Assembly (NCBI RefSeq): GCF_029227915.1
Contig: NC_079886.1
Location: 7,130,001 to 7,194,000 of the forward strand
Source: Hydractinia symbiolongicarpus
Taxonomy: Eukaryota; Cnidaria; Hydrozoa; Anthoathecata; Hydractiniidae
Reading direction: 5' to 3'
DNA: 64,000 nt
A program made the position numbers and the translations under genes. The notes under the pieces were generated by a model. It searched no databases. It had not been told where the DNA came from and saw only the letters and a list, made by a program, of their open reading frames with translations. Below are positions 48,189 through 60,600 of the stretch, in pieces; within the stretch, counting starts at the first letter, position 1; every line of letters starts with the position of its first letter.

Positions 48189-49049
48189 ATGTTACAATCA
48201 AAACTTATATTTACAACAAGCACTTTGAAAGTCGCTGGAAGTTTTGTATCTGAAATATTGTTTAGAAAAGCCAATATTGTGAGGTACACATCAACAACTG
48301 CAGCTATATTTGGTCGTACACAATGGTCTTATACACGCCCCAGAAATACAGACATGACTATTGAAGACCTCCCTCACAGACTGAGAGATGGCAAGTTTTA
48401 CCGTAATCAGTCAAAAAGTGGCAGAGGTGAAGATGGTCGCATAAAAATACGACACAAGGGTGGAGGGCACCAAAGAAACTTTAGAATTGTTGATACAGTT
48501 CGTGTACCAGTGTCAGAGCCAGGCCAAGAACCAAAAACTATTAAGGATAGAATACTTCAAATAGGCTACGATCCTTTTCGCACTGCCCACATTGCTCTTG
48601 TTGCTGGTAACGGTGGTAATCAGACCAAATTGATTCTATGCCCGCATGAAACAAAAGTTGGCGATATATTAACAGCATCGCGTGGGAAACCTGCGTCCCT
48701 GGCACGTATGGTACCAGGAGACGCATACCCTTTGGAATATTTACCACTTGGTACAATGGTCCATAGTATTGAGAAGTTGCCAGGTGAAGGAGGGATTTAT
48801 TGTCGTGCTGCTGGGACATATGCTACCTTACTAAGAAAATCTGACGATATTGCAGTTTTAAAGTGCCCTGATAAAAGACGTCCTCAGTTGACTGTGAGTG
48901 TTAAATGCTTAGCAGTGATTGGACGTGCCTCTAATATCAATAAAAAACATGAAATTATTGGTAAAGCCGGTCGCAGTAGGTGGCTGAATCGTAAACCCAG
49001 GGGCCAAACCGGCAAGGACAGATGGCATCACAAGAAGAAAGTCAGATAA
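48189..49049 (+). CDS. MRPL2: Mitochondrial large ribosomal subunit protein uL2m
   Basis: A single uninterrupted frame of 286 codons encodes the mitochondrial form of ribosomal protein L2, a core protein of the large subunit near the peptidyl transferase centre. An N-terminal region rich in S, T, K and R and poor in acids fits a mitochondrial presequence. Family landmarks: K-G-G-G-H-Q-R at residues 90-96; Y-D-P-F-R-T-A-H-I-A-L-V; the L2 signature around P-L-G-T-M-V-H-S-I-E-K-L-P-G-E-G-G; R-A-A-G-T-Y-A-T-L-L; and a C-terminal G-K-A-G-R-S-R-W-L-N-R-K-P-R-G followed by a basic tail. Length is close to the roughly 305 of vertebrate MRPL2. TTTTTAG directly precedes the ATG, so an intron probably lies in the 5'UTR. 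A poly(A) signal AATAAA is at 49240-49245. Confidence 0.95.
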   Translation: MLQSKLIFTTSTLKVAGSFVSEILFRKANIVRYTSTTAAIFGRTQWSYTRPRNTDMTIEDLPHRLRDGKFYRNQSKSGRGEDGRIKIRHKGGGHQRNFRIVDTVRVPVSEPGQEPKTIKDRILQIGYDPFRTAHIALVAGNGGNQTKLILCPHETKVGDILTASRGKPASLARMVPGDAYPLEYLPLGTMVHSIEKLPGEGGIYCRAAGTYATLLRKSDDIAVLKCPDKRRPQLTVSVKCLAVIGRASNINKKHEIIGKAGRSRWLNRKPRGQTGKDRWHHKKKVR

Positions 49050-49239
49050 TGAAATTGTTAATACTTGTTACAAAATTAGTTTGTGTTTAAATGTGGAAAA
49101 ATTATACAAGAGAGTGAAAAAAAAATTTTTTCTTTTTTTTAAGGGTAGCTCCTCCTATAATCTCCTTAATTCTTCTAAAATAGAAGAGAGAGATTAAGAA
49201 TCTTCTCAAATTTTTCTAAAATTTGCAATTTTAGACTTA

Positions 49240-49245
49240 AATAAA
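49240..49245 (+). terminator. Poly(A) signal of MRPL2
   Basis: AATAAA about 190 bases past the MRPL2 stop codon; position and sequence fit a cleavage signal, although the downstream element was not verified. Confidence 0.45.
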
Positions 49246-49504
49246 TATGTTTGATAAACGTAACGAATAACTACTGCTATTATTTTTCAGGAAAATGTCA
49301 CTGTATATAAAGAACGTTCATAATTAACGAAAATAGGATGAAATAAAGCTAATATCTCTTATTAATATCAAAAAATCCTGTGAAATCTGAAAAATCCTAA
49401 ACTTTTACCCTATTCGGTCTTGCGGGTTGTTTATTCCGCCCCCTGACAGTTTTTTAATAACTCCTTATTGCTACATTATATGGCTCTAAAATTTACGGAG
49501 TTTC

Positions 49505-49725
49505 AATATTTATCTATTAGACACCTGCATGTGAAATTTTTAGGTCCCATACCTTTCAGAGGCCCTGATATTGGCCATTTCTCGAAACTACCCCTAAAAA
49601 TCTCTATGAAATCCTTATAATGGGGAAAATTTAATAACTCCTGTTAGGAATATCTTTAAAAATTTAAACTTGCAACACAACTTTGTTTTATTAAGAAGAA
49701 TCATTTTGCATAATTTGGACACGTG
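49505..49725. repeat. Dispersed repeat, copy 2 (inverted relative to 29430)
   Basis: Reverse-complement counterpart of the repeat at 29430-29625; it carries TATTAGACACCTGCATGTGA, AATTTTTAGGTCCCATACC, ATCCTTATAATGGGG, CAACACAACTTTG and GAATCATTTTGCA in the mirrored order. It lies just 3' of MRPL2. Confidence 0.6.
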
Positions 49726-50810
49726 ATTAATCCGATTTCCCGATTTTGTCGGATTTTACCCAAAAATCGAAAAAAAAACAGATTTTCGGGTAATTTTGGC
49801 ACTTTTTTATGCGATCCACGTAAAAACTGGAAAATATGTTAAGTAACTTTTATTTAGCTTTCAGAAACTTCAAACAGAATGCAAAAATTCGCTCTGGAAC
49901 AAAAGTAATTAAATTTTAAGCAGATAGTGACATTTTTAAAAAATTTCAATCTTCTGATGACATCACAGAAAATGTCCTGACGCAAACAAAAATTTAATTC
50001 TGCCATTTTGTGCCTTTTATGACGTACTATAAGTGTGTCAAGTTTGATTCAATTTAAACAACCCTGTAAAAAGTTTTTGAGGGGGAGGCAGATACCCCCG
50101 GGTCATAGTATGTTCGAAAAACCCCGTACTGAATAGGGTTAATTGGGTGCTTTTGCCTAAAATTTAAATGATTTGAAAGTCAGTGGACACCCTGTTTTTA
50201 TAAAACAAGCTAATATCTCCGTTTTTGGAAAAAAGAAAGTTTCCTTTGTAAATGGCAACTTTTTCTCAATTTGGCCATTAAAGTGAATTTGGTAAGCTTA
50301 ATGACATGAATAAAGAAGACTGTTACATTTGCTTTTATGTGCGTTGTCCCGCTTTTCTTGCCTGTTTCTTTTGGAGGTTTGCGCCTAAAAGGATGATAAA
50401 AGAAAAAAATGATCACCGCAAAATCCTTCGGTATTCTCGGAAAGTGACTTCACACGAAATGTATAAAAATACTTCTTCTTTACTAATTAAAAAATAACGA
50501 TATTTTAGACTCGCACAAGTTTCTCTCGCAGTCGCCGCATTTTTAGGCCGAGCTAAATATTTTCGTCCGCTACACAGAAAAATAGTGTGGGCCTAGTATT
50601 GGCCGGAGACTGAATGAAACAACTAAATTGTTATTTATTTCTGCTAAGAAGTTGATGTCAATATTGGCATAGAACTTCAATAACAGTCTTCTTGCGGTAT
50701 GAGCTAAAAAATTGGCGACAGAGGAAAAATTGACGGATAAAAATTAATTTTAGCGAATGACTAACATCTTAATTTTATAATCAGTGTCTTTGGATAACCC
50801 CGATTTAACA

Positions 50811-50919
50811 CCCTCGTCCCCAAGGTTTTTTGCCATTTTGATATAAGAGAAGAGACGGCGAAAAATATTTTCGGCGTCATCTCCCGTATCAAAAAGGCAA
50901 AAAACCTTAGGGACGAGGG
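50811..50919. repeat. Hairpin MITE
   Basis: The arms CCCTCGTCCCCAAGGTTTTT and AAAAACCTTAGGGACGAGGG, followed inward by TGCCATTTTGATA / TATCAAAAAGGCA, pair almost fully around a central loop of about 45 bases. Confidence 0.7.
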
Positions 50920-51204
50920 TGCCCAATTTAAGTGTTCGTAGCGTTTTTATTATTTCTTTTTGTTTTAAGTGAAAACCCGCCTTTATGTTGCTCATAAATA
51001 AGGCGTCTATGCAGATAGAATATGCTCTAGGTAAACTTCTACAGTGATTTGTTGAGCCCGATGAATTGGTTTTATTGTAGAGGAGCAACCCTAGGGCCTT
51101 GTGGCCCCTGAGCCGTTATTACGGAATTACCTTCATCAACAAGGCAAAATGCCCTGGGAATGAGGTTGTTAGAGAGGCAATATGGTTACAAAGTAGGTCC
51201 CACC

Positions 51205-51267
51205 CAACCTCGTTCCCCAGGGCTCTTTTTCACTTTTTTTGGAAAAGAGCCCTGGGAACGAGGTAGA
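51205..51267. mobile_element. Miniature hairpin element with 8-bp target duplication
   Basis: The arms ACCTCGTTCCCCAGGGCTCT and AGAGCCCTGGGAACGAGGT form a stem with a short AT-rich loop. GTCCCACC occurs directly on both sides (51197-51204 and 51268-51275), consistent with an 8-bp target duplication as in hAT-type elements. At 63 bp it is very short. Confidence 0.55.
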
Positions 51268-51662
51268 GTCCCACCATGTTTGGGACTGCCCCAGAAAATT
51301 CAAAATTTCCGGATTGGCTAAAACGCTTTTCAAATGCTAAAGTTATCCTGTGTTAAAATGGAATAATTTTTTCGAAGCTGGGCATTGATTAATGAGCATA
51401 ATTTTTGTCGAATCAATTTTTTTCACAACGGTGAAATGACAACAAATGTGTAAAAAAAATTTAAATATCTAAAACCGGATGGACGTTTTTTAAGCTTTGC
51501 AAAAATGTAAAAATTTCAGAAGACAACGTCATTTTCCTTACTTAAGATGAGATACTTAATAAGAATTCATTTAGCTTTAGTTCAGTACAAAAAAAACAAC
51601 TTTGTTAGCAGTAGCTTATGCGCAATGTTTCAGAAGTATAAAATCTGTTCCATCGTTCGTGC

Positions 51663-54600
51663 TTAGGATTGATTGTTGTTGTCCTGACAACCCTTCCGGC
51701 ATTTTGTATTCGACTCTTGTGCATTGCACGCGGTGACGTAACAATTTATGACGACATTACTACTGTTATCGGTAAATGTAAAGGGTTTGATGCTAAATTG
51801 AATTTTGCTAAAATCATCGGTTTTATAAAACTTTAACGTGTCGTCCAAAGCGCATCTAGAAACACAGAAAAACTAGTAAATAAAAATACACAGATGTTGA
51901 GAAAGAATTTGCAACGTTGAAGTTAATAGCTTTAACTTACATACCTCTCTAGCTTTGGTACCAGGTTCTTTGAACCAGGGAGGAGGTTAGTAAATGTTAT
52001 ATAAGAATATATTTAAGTCGCATTAAAAACGCACAACTTTTCACTTACCCATTCTCAATAAATGCGTACTCTTCACTTTGCGTTGTTCTGTGTAACGGAG
52101 CACCGAAGCACTTGTCCAGGAACAATGCTAAATTTAATTGAGGGCTTGTTATTTTTACTTCGAAATACATATCCCTATCTGAATCAATATCAACCAGACT
52201 TTCTGTATTCGTTTTAGTATAATTGCTATCTGAGTACAAACCAATGTTGACGCTGTAACTTCCGAACGCATGACTGCGAAACTTAACGGACTGAGTTTCG
52301 TATTTGATTGACAATGCCCTTGCTAATGGACTTTGGCTGTATGTGCACCGAAATGGAATTTGTACTAAATCTCTTCGAATTATTAGTGTTTCTGGTAGTT
52401 TTTCTAATAAAACGTTACTATATTCCACATAGTATGTTTTTCTCGTAAGTTTCGTCCCACATTGATTGACCTTTGTTGTTATGGTGACATGTGTACTGTT
52501 TTCATTCGCTTTGCATTCTGGATCTCGTAAATGCAAACTATCTGCTGGTATGTTGCCGGGTAAGGGTTTTCGAACTGTTAAAGTTATCGAATTTGAATGG
52601 CATGTCAACTGCGTTCGAGAGCCTAAAAAGTGAAAAAGCTTTTGTTTATAATTTTGTAAATAATGGGGCTATTATCGGGGCAAAATTACGAAGAGGTTCA
52701 ATGAATTCACAAACTTCCAAGAACAACAACAAATTTTAGATCATGGTACGTAAATTCACGAATCAAAGCTACAGTGCTTTAAGTGGACATAACTGTGTGC
52801 TGATAGGACAGATCTATACTATTCTTTGGGGAGGAACCCTCCCTAAAGAATTATGTCAGTAATTGGTAATATGGAAAGGAAATCTTAAAATTTCCTCCCT
52901 TGCGCCCCTAACATCTTAATCAAAAAAAACAATTAGTGTCAGCTACGACCCTATTTTTCGAACGCTAATTCCGGTTCGAAAGGTTTCAAATTTATCATTT
53001 TGTGGCCGGGGGATATTTTTAGTGCTTTAGAATTGGTTTCCGATAGCAGACATTTTACTAAAACTGTCACTAACTTACTGTTGTTATCTATACCAACCTG
53101 AGCTTGACACAGACCGAATAGTTCTTCGCGGTGCCTCTTCATTGCAATGCTCTGTCATACACATTGGATCGTGCTTTGAGCAAACACTAACTGCGCATGT
53201 CATAAAATACGGTTTGTTGTTTTCTCTTGCATGCGAAAATATTTCACTTTTAATTGTAACGGTATTGTCGTAGGGATTTACATCGACTCTCCATGCGTCT
53301 TCTTTGGAACAACTAAATATATAAAATGGAAAATAAACATAAAATTCCAATAAATATAAATTTAATTTTCTGTTCGTCAAAATAACATCCAACCACGTGT
53401 TTTTATATAAACAAAATGGCTGCGATTAATCAAACATTGATGGAAATAATTTATTCTCCTAAGTATAAAGCAGTTGTTTCCAGGAGTAAGTATGTTTCGC
53501 CAAAAATGGAAAGCAATGTTAACCTCTAGGTTAACATTGCTTTCCTAGAGGCGTCCAAGTCAGGTACTCTAACATTAGAAGTAAAACTCGACCCAAAAGA
53601 AATAGCTTTATTAGTTTGATAAACTTAACCCACCTTTTTAAAATTGAACTAAGTTTAAAACCAGCACGATATTCAACTTTTAGCAAATGTAAACATAAAA
53701 ACACCTCTCTATGAATTCATAAAGATCTGGAGACGAGGTTTGCTTATTTATCGTACAGCTTGATATTTTAGTTTAATAACATACCCGTTTGCGATTACCA
53801 ACTTCTGTCGTCGACTTATCCGTGACGGACCATATGTGCAATGCAGCTGAATTAACGAGTTTAATTTTTGCGATTTTTCACTCAACTGCAACTTTATCCG
53901 CCATCTTTGTATTGTAGTTTCAATCGCCATAGTGACAGGCGAGCTGTGATATTCTCTTACTTGAGCTTTTGAAAGCTTTATATTCATAAGAAGCATTAAA
54001 CTTCCCATTTTTTTGAAAATAAGGTATCGTTGTTGTTTACTAATGTGGACACCGACTCTATTAACCATTTTGCCTCGATCAACTTTTGCTGAAACAAAAC
54101 ATCTGTTGCGTTTAAATTTTATAATAATGAGTTCTATTATTCTGAACGGGAAAGACTATCTCTCAGTTCTTGTAGTAAAACCGACCTGAAAGGAATCCTG
54201 CGTGCGAGATTAGTATCGAACATAAGAACTACAATTAAATTTGGACAACAGTGGTTGGTTTTGCATTGGCAATCTATGTTAAACACTTTTTTCGGGGGTA
54301 AATGGTAGCCCGAGTAGCGAAGTTTTACGAAAACTTCAATTATGATCAATCGTTTTTGTAGTGCAAGCCCTGATTTAGTCATACAGACAAAATGGAATAA
54401 TATAATAAGTGCACTTCTCCCACGCCACACGCCCCACTCCCACGCCACACGCCCCACTCCCACGCAGGTAGTAATACAATATACCGAAGAGTCCAAAGTG
54501 TACGGAAGTGATTTTACCTTTTACGCTAAGACCTTTTTCTCTGACAATTTTATCAGTTGAGAAATTTGTTGCCCGTATCTTTCTTCGAGCACGTTTGTCA

Positions 54601-57600
54601 TTGCAGCCAACATTGCATGTCTTTCCTCCGCTCTCCTTTTCACACACCACGACACTACAGTGCACATAAAATGTTTCGGAAGCTGACTGCAAGAACTTGA
54701 AACTTGTGATGCTAAACCTTACTTTTCCAGGATTTTAAAGGATGGATACAGCTTATAGGTTTCATCTAACGAGCACCTAAAAGAAGTTATTTTGCATTCA
54801 AAAAAATATTGCGAATTCTTTTACCAAGTAGAACTCAAAATAAATCTAATACGCACTCTGGCATTGGTTTACGTTCGACGGAACAACTGTTAACTACAGA
54901 CATAAACAGCAACTCGGACGAAAGAACTGATTGACACAGAACGATAAAAACAGTTAGCCAGTTCCACATGGATCACATATATGTACATTTGAGTGCATCA
55001 AATTTGTTTTATTTACATCGTAGTTACTAGAGAATCTAACACCTGAAACACTCACCCGTCTTTGACAAAAGTGTACTTCATTTTCGTACTAGGATCTGGG
55101 TATGGGGTTGCGTAACAAGTAGTCGGAACGATATTTAAATTTAAATGATCTTTAATCGAGATTTCATAGTATACGTCATCATATCTGTCGGAGCGTTTCG
55201 CTTTCTCTTGTAGTAGCAACAACTCGGTGTATGTAGCATCAGAATAAATTGACATCTGAATATTGAATTTGCTAGTACGCTCAAGGGGTTTGCAATTCAC
55301 CATTTTCCGTTTGATCGTAACTTTTTCGGTCGAGATTAATTTGGTATACGTGAGCACGCGATCTGGTTCTAATTCTTCGCCAATTCCGATTAACATAGGG
55401 CACGCTATCGTTTCCAATTTTGTTGATATAGAATTTATACCTAGAAATCCATATTTTTCAGAATAAGCTTCCATTTCCTTTTCACTTACCGTTAGTTTGA
55501 TATTTATTAATTAATTTTTTTCAGGACATGATTTTCAGTTCATACACATTGTATTAAAAACTTTTAATGCATAAGAAATCAATAACCTGTTATGTTCTAT
55601 TTTCTCATTGGTTTCCGACAAAGGTGTAGAACCAGTTTCGTTGCGTTTGTAGTTACAAAAACTTACTTGAAAGTCGCGCTCGTTTTAAAATCCCATCATC
55701 AATTTGCGGACCAACGCCTATTTTTTCTCTACACGTCACAACTTTTTCGGTCGTTGTTATAATATTCCGTGGAACTCTTACACGAGATTTAAGGGGAATC
55801 CAACAAGAAACGTAAACATCCATAAATGGGCAATAATGCTTTGTGTGATTTCTAGGCAGTTTTTTGTCGTTTGTTTTAGGAGTAATTTCTCGTAAAATGT
55901 TTTTATGTTTGACGCCATTTTTCTCTTTATGTGTGACTGTTCCGCACCTATCAAAGGCAGCAGTTGCCACAAAATGCGTCTTGTTGCTTTCAGCTTGACA
56001 GTTTGCATCAGAGAAAGCAAATACGTTATTATTTTTATCTTCTAACTTTTCCCGCTCAATTGTTACTACCATTTTGTTGTCATGACAACGAACGATAACA
56101 TCGCTTGAAGATAACTTTACTGCATCTAAAAATAAAAATACTTTATAACATTGTAATCTTTGATCAACCTTGTTTCCAGTACTTTTTGACTTTTATTGTC
56201 GTTTTTTGACAAACGAAGTGCCGGTGAAGGGGAAAAAGCCGTTTTCCGCTTTTGGGGTAAAAAAAAATACTTTGCTTGTAAGTAAAGCGAAACAGCGAAA
56301 TGAGTGTGTATTCTTGCAACCTAGGCATTGGACCAGTTTTTACCTTTGAGAATTCCTGCACATTAGACCCCCGAAAATCCTAAGTTTTGCGACAATTAGA
56401 ATACGTTTAAAGAATGACCTAGTCAATACATCCCAGCATCCTCGTCTCCAGAGTTTGTTTCCCAATGTCAAATTCACATGGCTTACTTGTCGGCTGACAA
56501 GTTTCTTCACCGTTGGCCCCAATGTCAAAAACGCAAGAACCCATCGGGACGAGGTTTCCTTTCCTAACCCATTTACTTTGAAACACCTCAAAATTAACAC
56601 ACACGCCAAATTAATATTTTCAAATTTAAACCAACAAAATACCAATACTTTAAAATGCATAATTTTTTTGGCAAAATTATGCGCGCTTTAACTGGTAAAA
56701 ATGCGACTGTAACCAACGTACAGCAGCGATGATGTAATGTTTCGCACCAAGGTAAATTGCAAGCTCAAAATTACCCGTTGCCGACAAAATTTTCAGTAAA
56801 GTCCTGTCGTGACTGCGAGACAACCTATTAGAAGTGTAGGTTTGGTAAGTTCTTTAAAAAATGTGCTCACAATTGTTTACTTTTTTGGAGGTCTTCAAAG
56901 AGATTGTTGTGAAGTCAAGAAATCACAACTTTCTACATTTGGACGGAACTTGAGTTGTATTTTATGTGTGAAAACTGTGTGTTATTTCGTCTTGTTTTCC
57001 GATTGTATATCTACGTCTATTGTATGTCGCCCTTATTCAGGTTCTGTCGAATAATAGCTTGGATGAAACTAACAATTTGTCTTTCTTTTTATCGTACTAC
57101 CGAGTATTTTGTTTGCTAAACTTTTCAATTTGAGAAGATATTATTTTTTATCAAAGTTTATCAGTTTCCCGAGATAATCACTCCGATATTTTAATACTTA
57201 ATCTACCTTTGTACCTACAGTAAATCGTGGAGGTGTCATCATTATATAGTGAATTAGATTCCATAGAGGAAAAAGTTATTCTACGAATCTAAAGGTAATA
57301 TGTTTAACTCGCTACGTTTCCTAATATTTTCAAGAATATGCAATTTGAAGGAAAGACACTTGAAACTAACGCTATCTTGTTTTGACACTTTTTGACTTAT
57401 ATATAACAGCTTCGGTGTTTCAGTCAAAACAGTTTTGTTCACAACTGTGAACGTGTTACATTACATTTGTTGTCGTGAAGGCTGGGGACTAGAATGTTTG
57501 CTTCTGACCATTTTTGCATAGTAACACTCCCACGCCACACGCCCCACTCCCACGCAGGTAGTAATACAATATACCGAAGAGTCCAAAGTGTACGGAAGTG

Positions 57601-60600
57601 ATTTTACCTTTTACGCTAAGACCTTTTTCTCTGACAATTTTATCAGTTGAGAAATTTGTTGCCCGTATCTTTCTTCGAGCACGTTTGTCATTGCAGCCAA
57701 CATTGCATGTCTTTCCTCCGCTCTCCTTTTCACACACCACGACACTACAGTGCACATAAAATGTTTCGGAAGCTGACTGCAAGAACTTGAAACTTGTGAT
57801 GCTAAACCTTACTTTTCCATTAAAGGATGGATACAGCTTATAGGTTTCATCTAACGAGCACCTAAAAGAAGTTATTTTGCATTCAAAAAAATATTGCGAA
57901 TTCTTTTACCAAGTAGAACTCAAAATAAATCTAATACGCACTCTGGCATTGGTTTACGTTCGACGGAACAACTGTTAACTACAGACATAAACAGCAACTC
58001 GGACGAAAGAACTGATTGACACAGAACGATAAAAACAGTTAGCCAGTTCCACATGGATCACATATATGTACATTTGAGTGCATCAAATTTGTTTTATTTA
58101 CATCGTAGTTACTAGAGAATCTAACACCTGAAACACTCACCCGTCTTTGACAAAAGTGTACTTCATTTTCGTACTAGGATCTGGGTATGGGGTTGCGTAA
58201 CAAGTAGTCGGAACGATATTTAAATTTAAATGATCTTTAATCGAGATTTCATAGTATACGTCATCATATCTGTCGGAGCGTTTCGCTTTCTCTTGTAGTA
58301 GCAACAACTCGGTGTATGTAGCATCAGAATAAATTGACATCTGAATATTGAATTTGCTAGTACGCTCAAGGGGTTTGCAATTCACCATTTTCCGTTTGAT
58401 CGTAACTTTTTCGGTCGAGATTAATTTGGTATACGTGAGCACGCGATCTGGTTCTAATTCTTCGCCAATTCCGATTAACATAGGGCACGCTATCGTTTCC
58501 AATTTTGTTGATATAGAATTTATACCTAGAAATCCATATTTTTCAGAATAAGCTTCCATTTCCTTTTCACTTACCGTTAGTTTGATATTTATTAATTAAT
58601 TTTTTTCAGGACATGATTTTCAGTTCATACACATTGTATTAAAAACTTTTAATGCATAAGAAATCAATAACCTGTTATGTTCTATTTTCTCATTGGTTTC
58701 CGACAAAGGTGTAGAACCAGTTTCGTTGCGTTTGTAGTTACAAAAACTTACTTGAAAGTCGCGCTCGTTTTAAAATCCCATCATCAATTTGCGGACCAAC
58801 GCCTATTTTTTCTCTACACGTCACAACTTTTTCGGCACTAGTCGTTGTTATAATATTCCGTGGAACTCTTACACGAGATTTAAGGGGAATCCAACAAGAA
58901 ACGTAAACATCCATAAATGGGCAATAATGCTTTGTGTGATTTCTAGGCAGTTTTTTGTCGTTTGTTTTAGGAGTAATTTCTCGTAAAATGTTTTTATGTT
59001 TGACGCCATTTTTCTCTTTATGTGTGACTGTTCCGCACCTATCAAAGGCAGCAGTTGCCACAAAATGCGTCTTGTTGCTTTCAGCTTGACAGTTTGCATC
59101 AGAGAAAGCAAATACGTTATTATTTTTATCTTCTAACTTTTCCCGCTCAATTGTTACTACCATTTTGTTGTCATGACAACGAACGATAACATCGCTTGAA
59201 GATAACTTTACTGCATCTAAAAATAAAAATACTTTATAACATTGTAATCTTTGATCAACCTTGTTTCCAGTACTTTTTGACTTTTATTGTCGTTTTTTGA
59301 CAAACGAAGTGCCGGTGAAGGGGAAAAAGCCGTTTTCCGCTTTTGGGGTAAAAAAAAATACTTTGCTTGTAAGTAAAGCGAAACAGCGAAATGAGTGTGT
59401 ATTCTTGCAACCTAGGCATTGGACCAGTTTTTACCTTTGAGAATTCCTGCACATTAGACCCCCGAAAATCCTAAGTTTTGCGACAATTAGAATACGTTTA
59501 AAGAATGACCTAGTCAATACATCCCAGCATCCTCGTCTCCAGAGTTTGTTTCCCAATGTCAAATTCACATGGCTTACTTGTCGGCTGACAAGTTTCTTCA
59601 CCGTTGGCCCCAATGTCAAAAACGCAAGAACCCATCGGGACGAGGTTTCCTTTCCTAACCCATTTACTTTGAAACACCTCAAAATTAACACACACGCCAA
59701 ATTAATATTTTCAAATTTAAACCAACAAAATACCAATACTTTAAAATGCATAATTTTTTTGGCAAAATTATGCGCGCTTTAACTGGTAAAAATGCGACTG
59801 TAACCAACGTACAGCAGCGATGATGTAATGTTTCGCACCAAGGTAAATTGCAAGCTCAAAATTACCCGTTGCCGACAAAATTTTCAGTAAAGTCCTGTCG
59901 TGACTGCGAGACAACCTATTAGAAGTGTAGGTTTGGTAAGTTCTTTAAAAAATGTGCTCACAATTGTTTACTTTTTTGGAGGTCTTCAAAGAGATTGTTG
60001 TGAAGTCAAGAAATCACAACTTTCTACATTTGGACGGAACTTGAGTTGTATTTTATGTGTGAAAACTGTGTGTTATTTCGTCTTGTTTTCCGATTGTATA
60101 TCTACGTCTATTGTATGTCGCCCTTATTCAGGTTCTGTCGAATAATAGCTTGGATGAAACTAACAATTTGTCTTTCTTTTTATCGTACTACCGAGTATTT
60201 TGTTTGCTAAACTTTTCAATTTGAGAAGATATTATTTTTTATCAAAGTTTATCAGTTTCCCGAGATAATCACTCCGATATTTTAATACTTAATCTACCTT
60301 TGTACCTACAGTAAATCGTGGAGGTGTCATCATTATATAGTGAATTAGATTCCATAGAGGAAAAAGTTATTCTACGAATCTAAAGGTAATATGTTTAACT
60401 CGCTACGTTTCCTAATATTTTCAAGAATATGCAATTTGAAGGAAAGACACTTGAAACTAACGCTATCTTGTTTTGACACTTTTTGACTTATATATAACAG
60501 CTTCGGTGTTTCAGTCAAAACAGTTTTGTTCACAACTGTGAACGTGTTACATTACATTTGTTGTCGTGAAGGCTGGGGACTAGAATGTTTGCTTCTGACC

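Larger units (their letters stand above)
49246..51662. other. Intergenic between MRPL2 and the ZP gene, rich in repeats
   Basis: MRPL2 reads right and the ZP gene reads left, so their 3' ends converge here. No exon is supported. Contents: copy 2 of a dispersed repeat (49505-49725), a hairpin MITE at 50811-50919, and a cluster of CCTCGT...CCCAGGG mini-hairpins at about 51087-51170 and 51205-51267. Confidence 0.5.
54436..57525. repeat. Recent tandem duplication, copy 1
   Basis: A 3090-base block, almost identical to 57526-60616. It contains one full ZP module (three exons) plus about 1.4 kb of intron. Only two differences were seen against copy 2: five extra bases near 54730 (in the ZP-C end exon) and six fewer near 55750. 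The block starts at a 20-bp GC-rich minisatellite (CCCACGCCACACGCCCCACT). Confidence 0.95.

Noticed and set aside
48541-48819. Minus-strand 92-codon frame
   Set aside because: Shadow of MRPL2 on the opposite strand.
55056-55484. Longer version of the ZP-C exon starting at the ATG near 55474
   Set aside because: Phase from the ZP-N exon (one base over) demands two leading bases; the acceptor TTTCTAG with exon start 55440 fits, while upstream AGs do not.
56340-57054. Open frames on both strands in the duplicated intron, repeated at 59431-60145
   Set aside because: They overlap a hairpin MITE relative and are identical in both copies because the block is a fresh duplication; no domain features.
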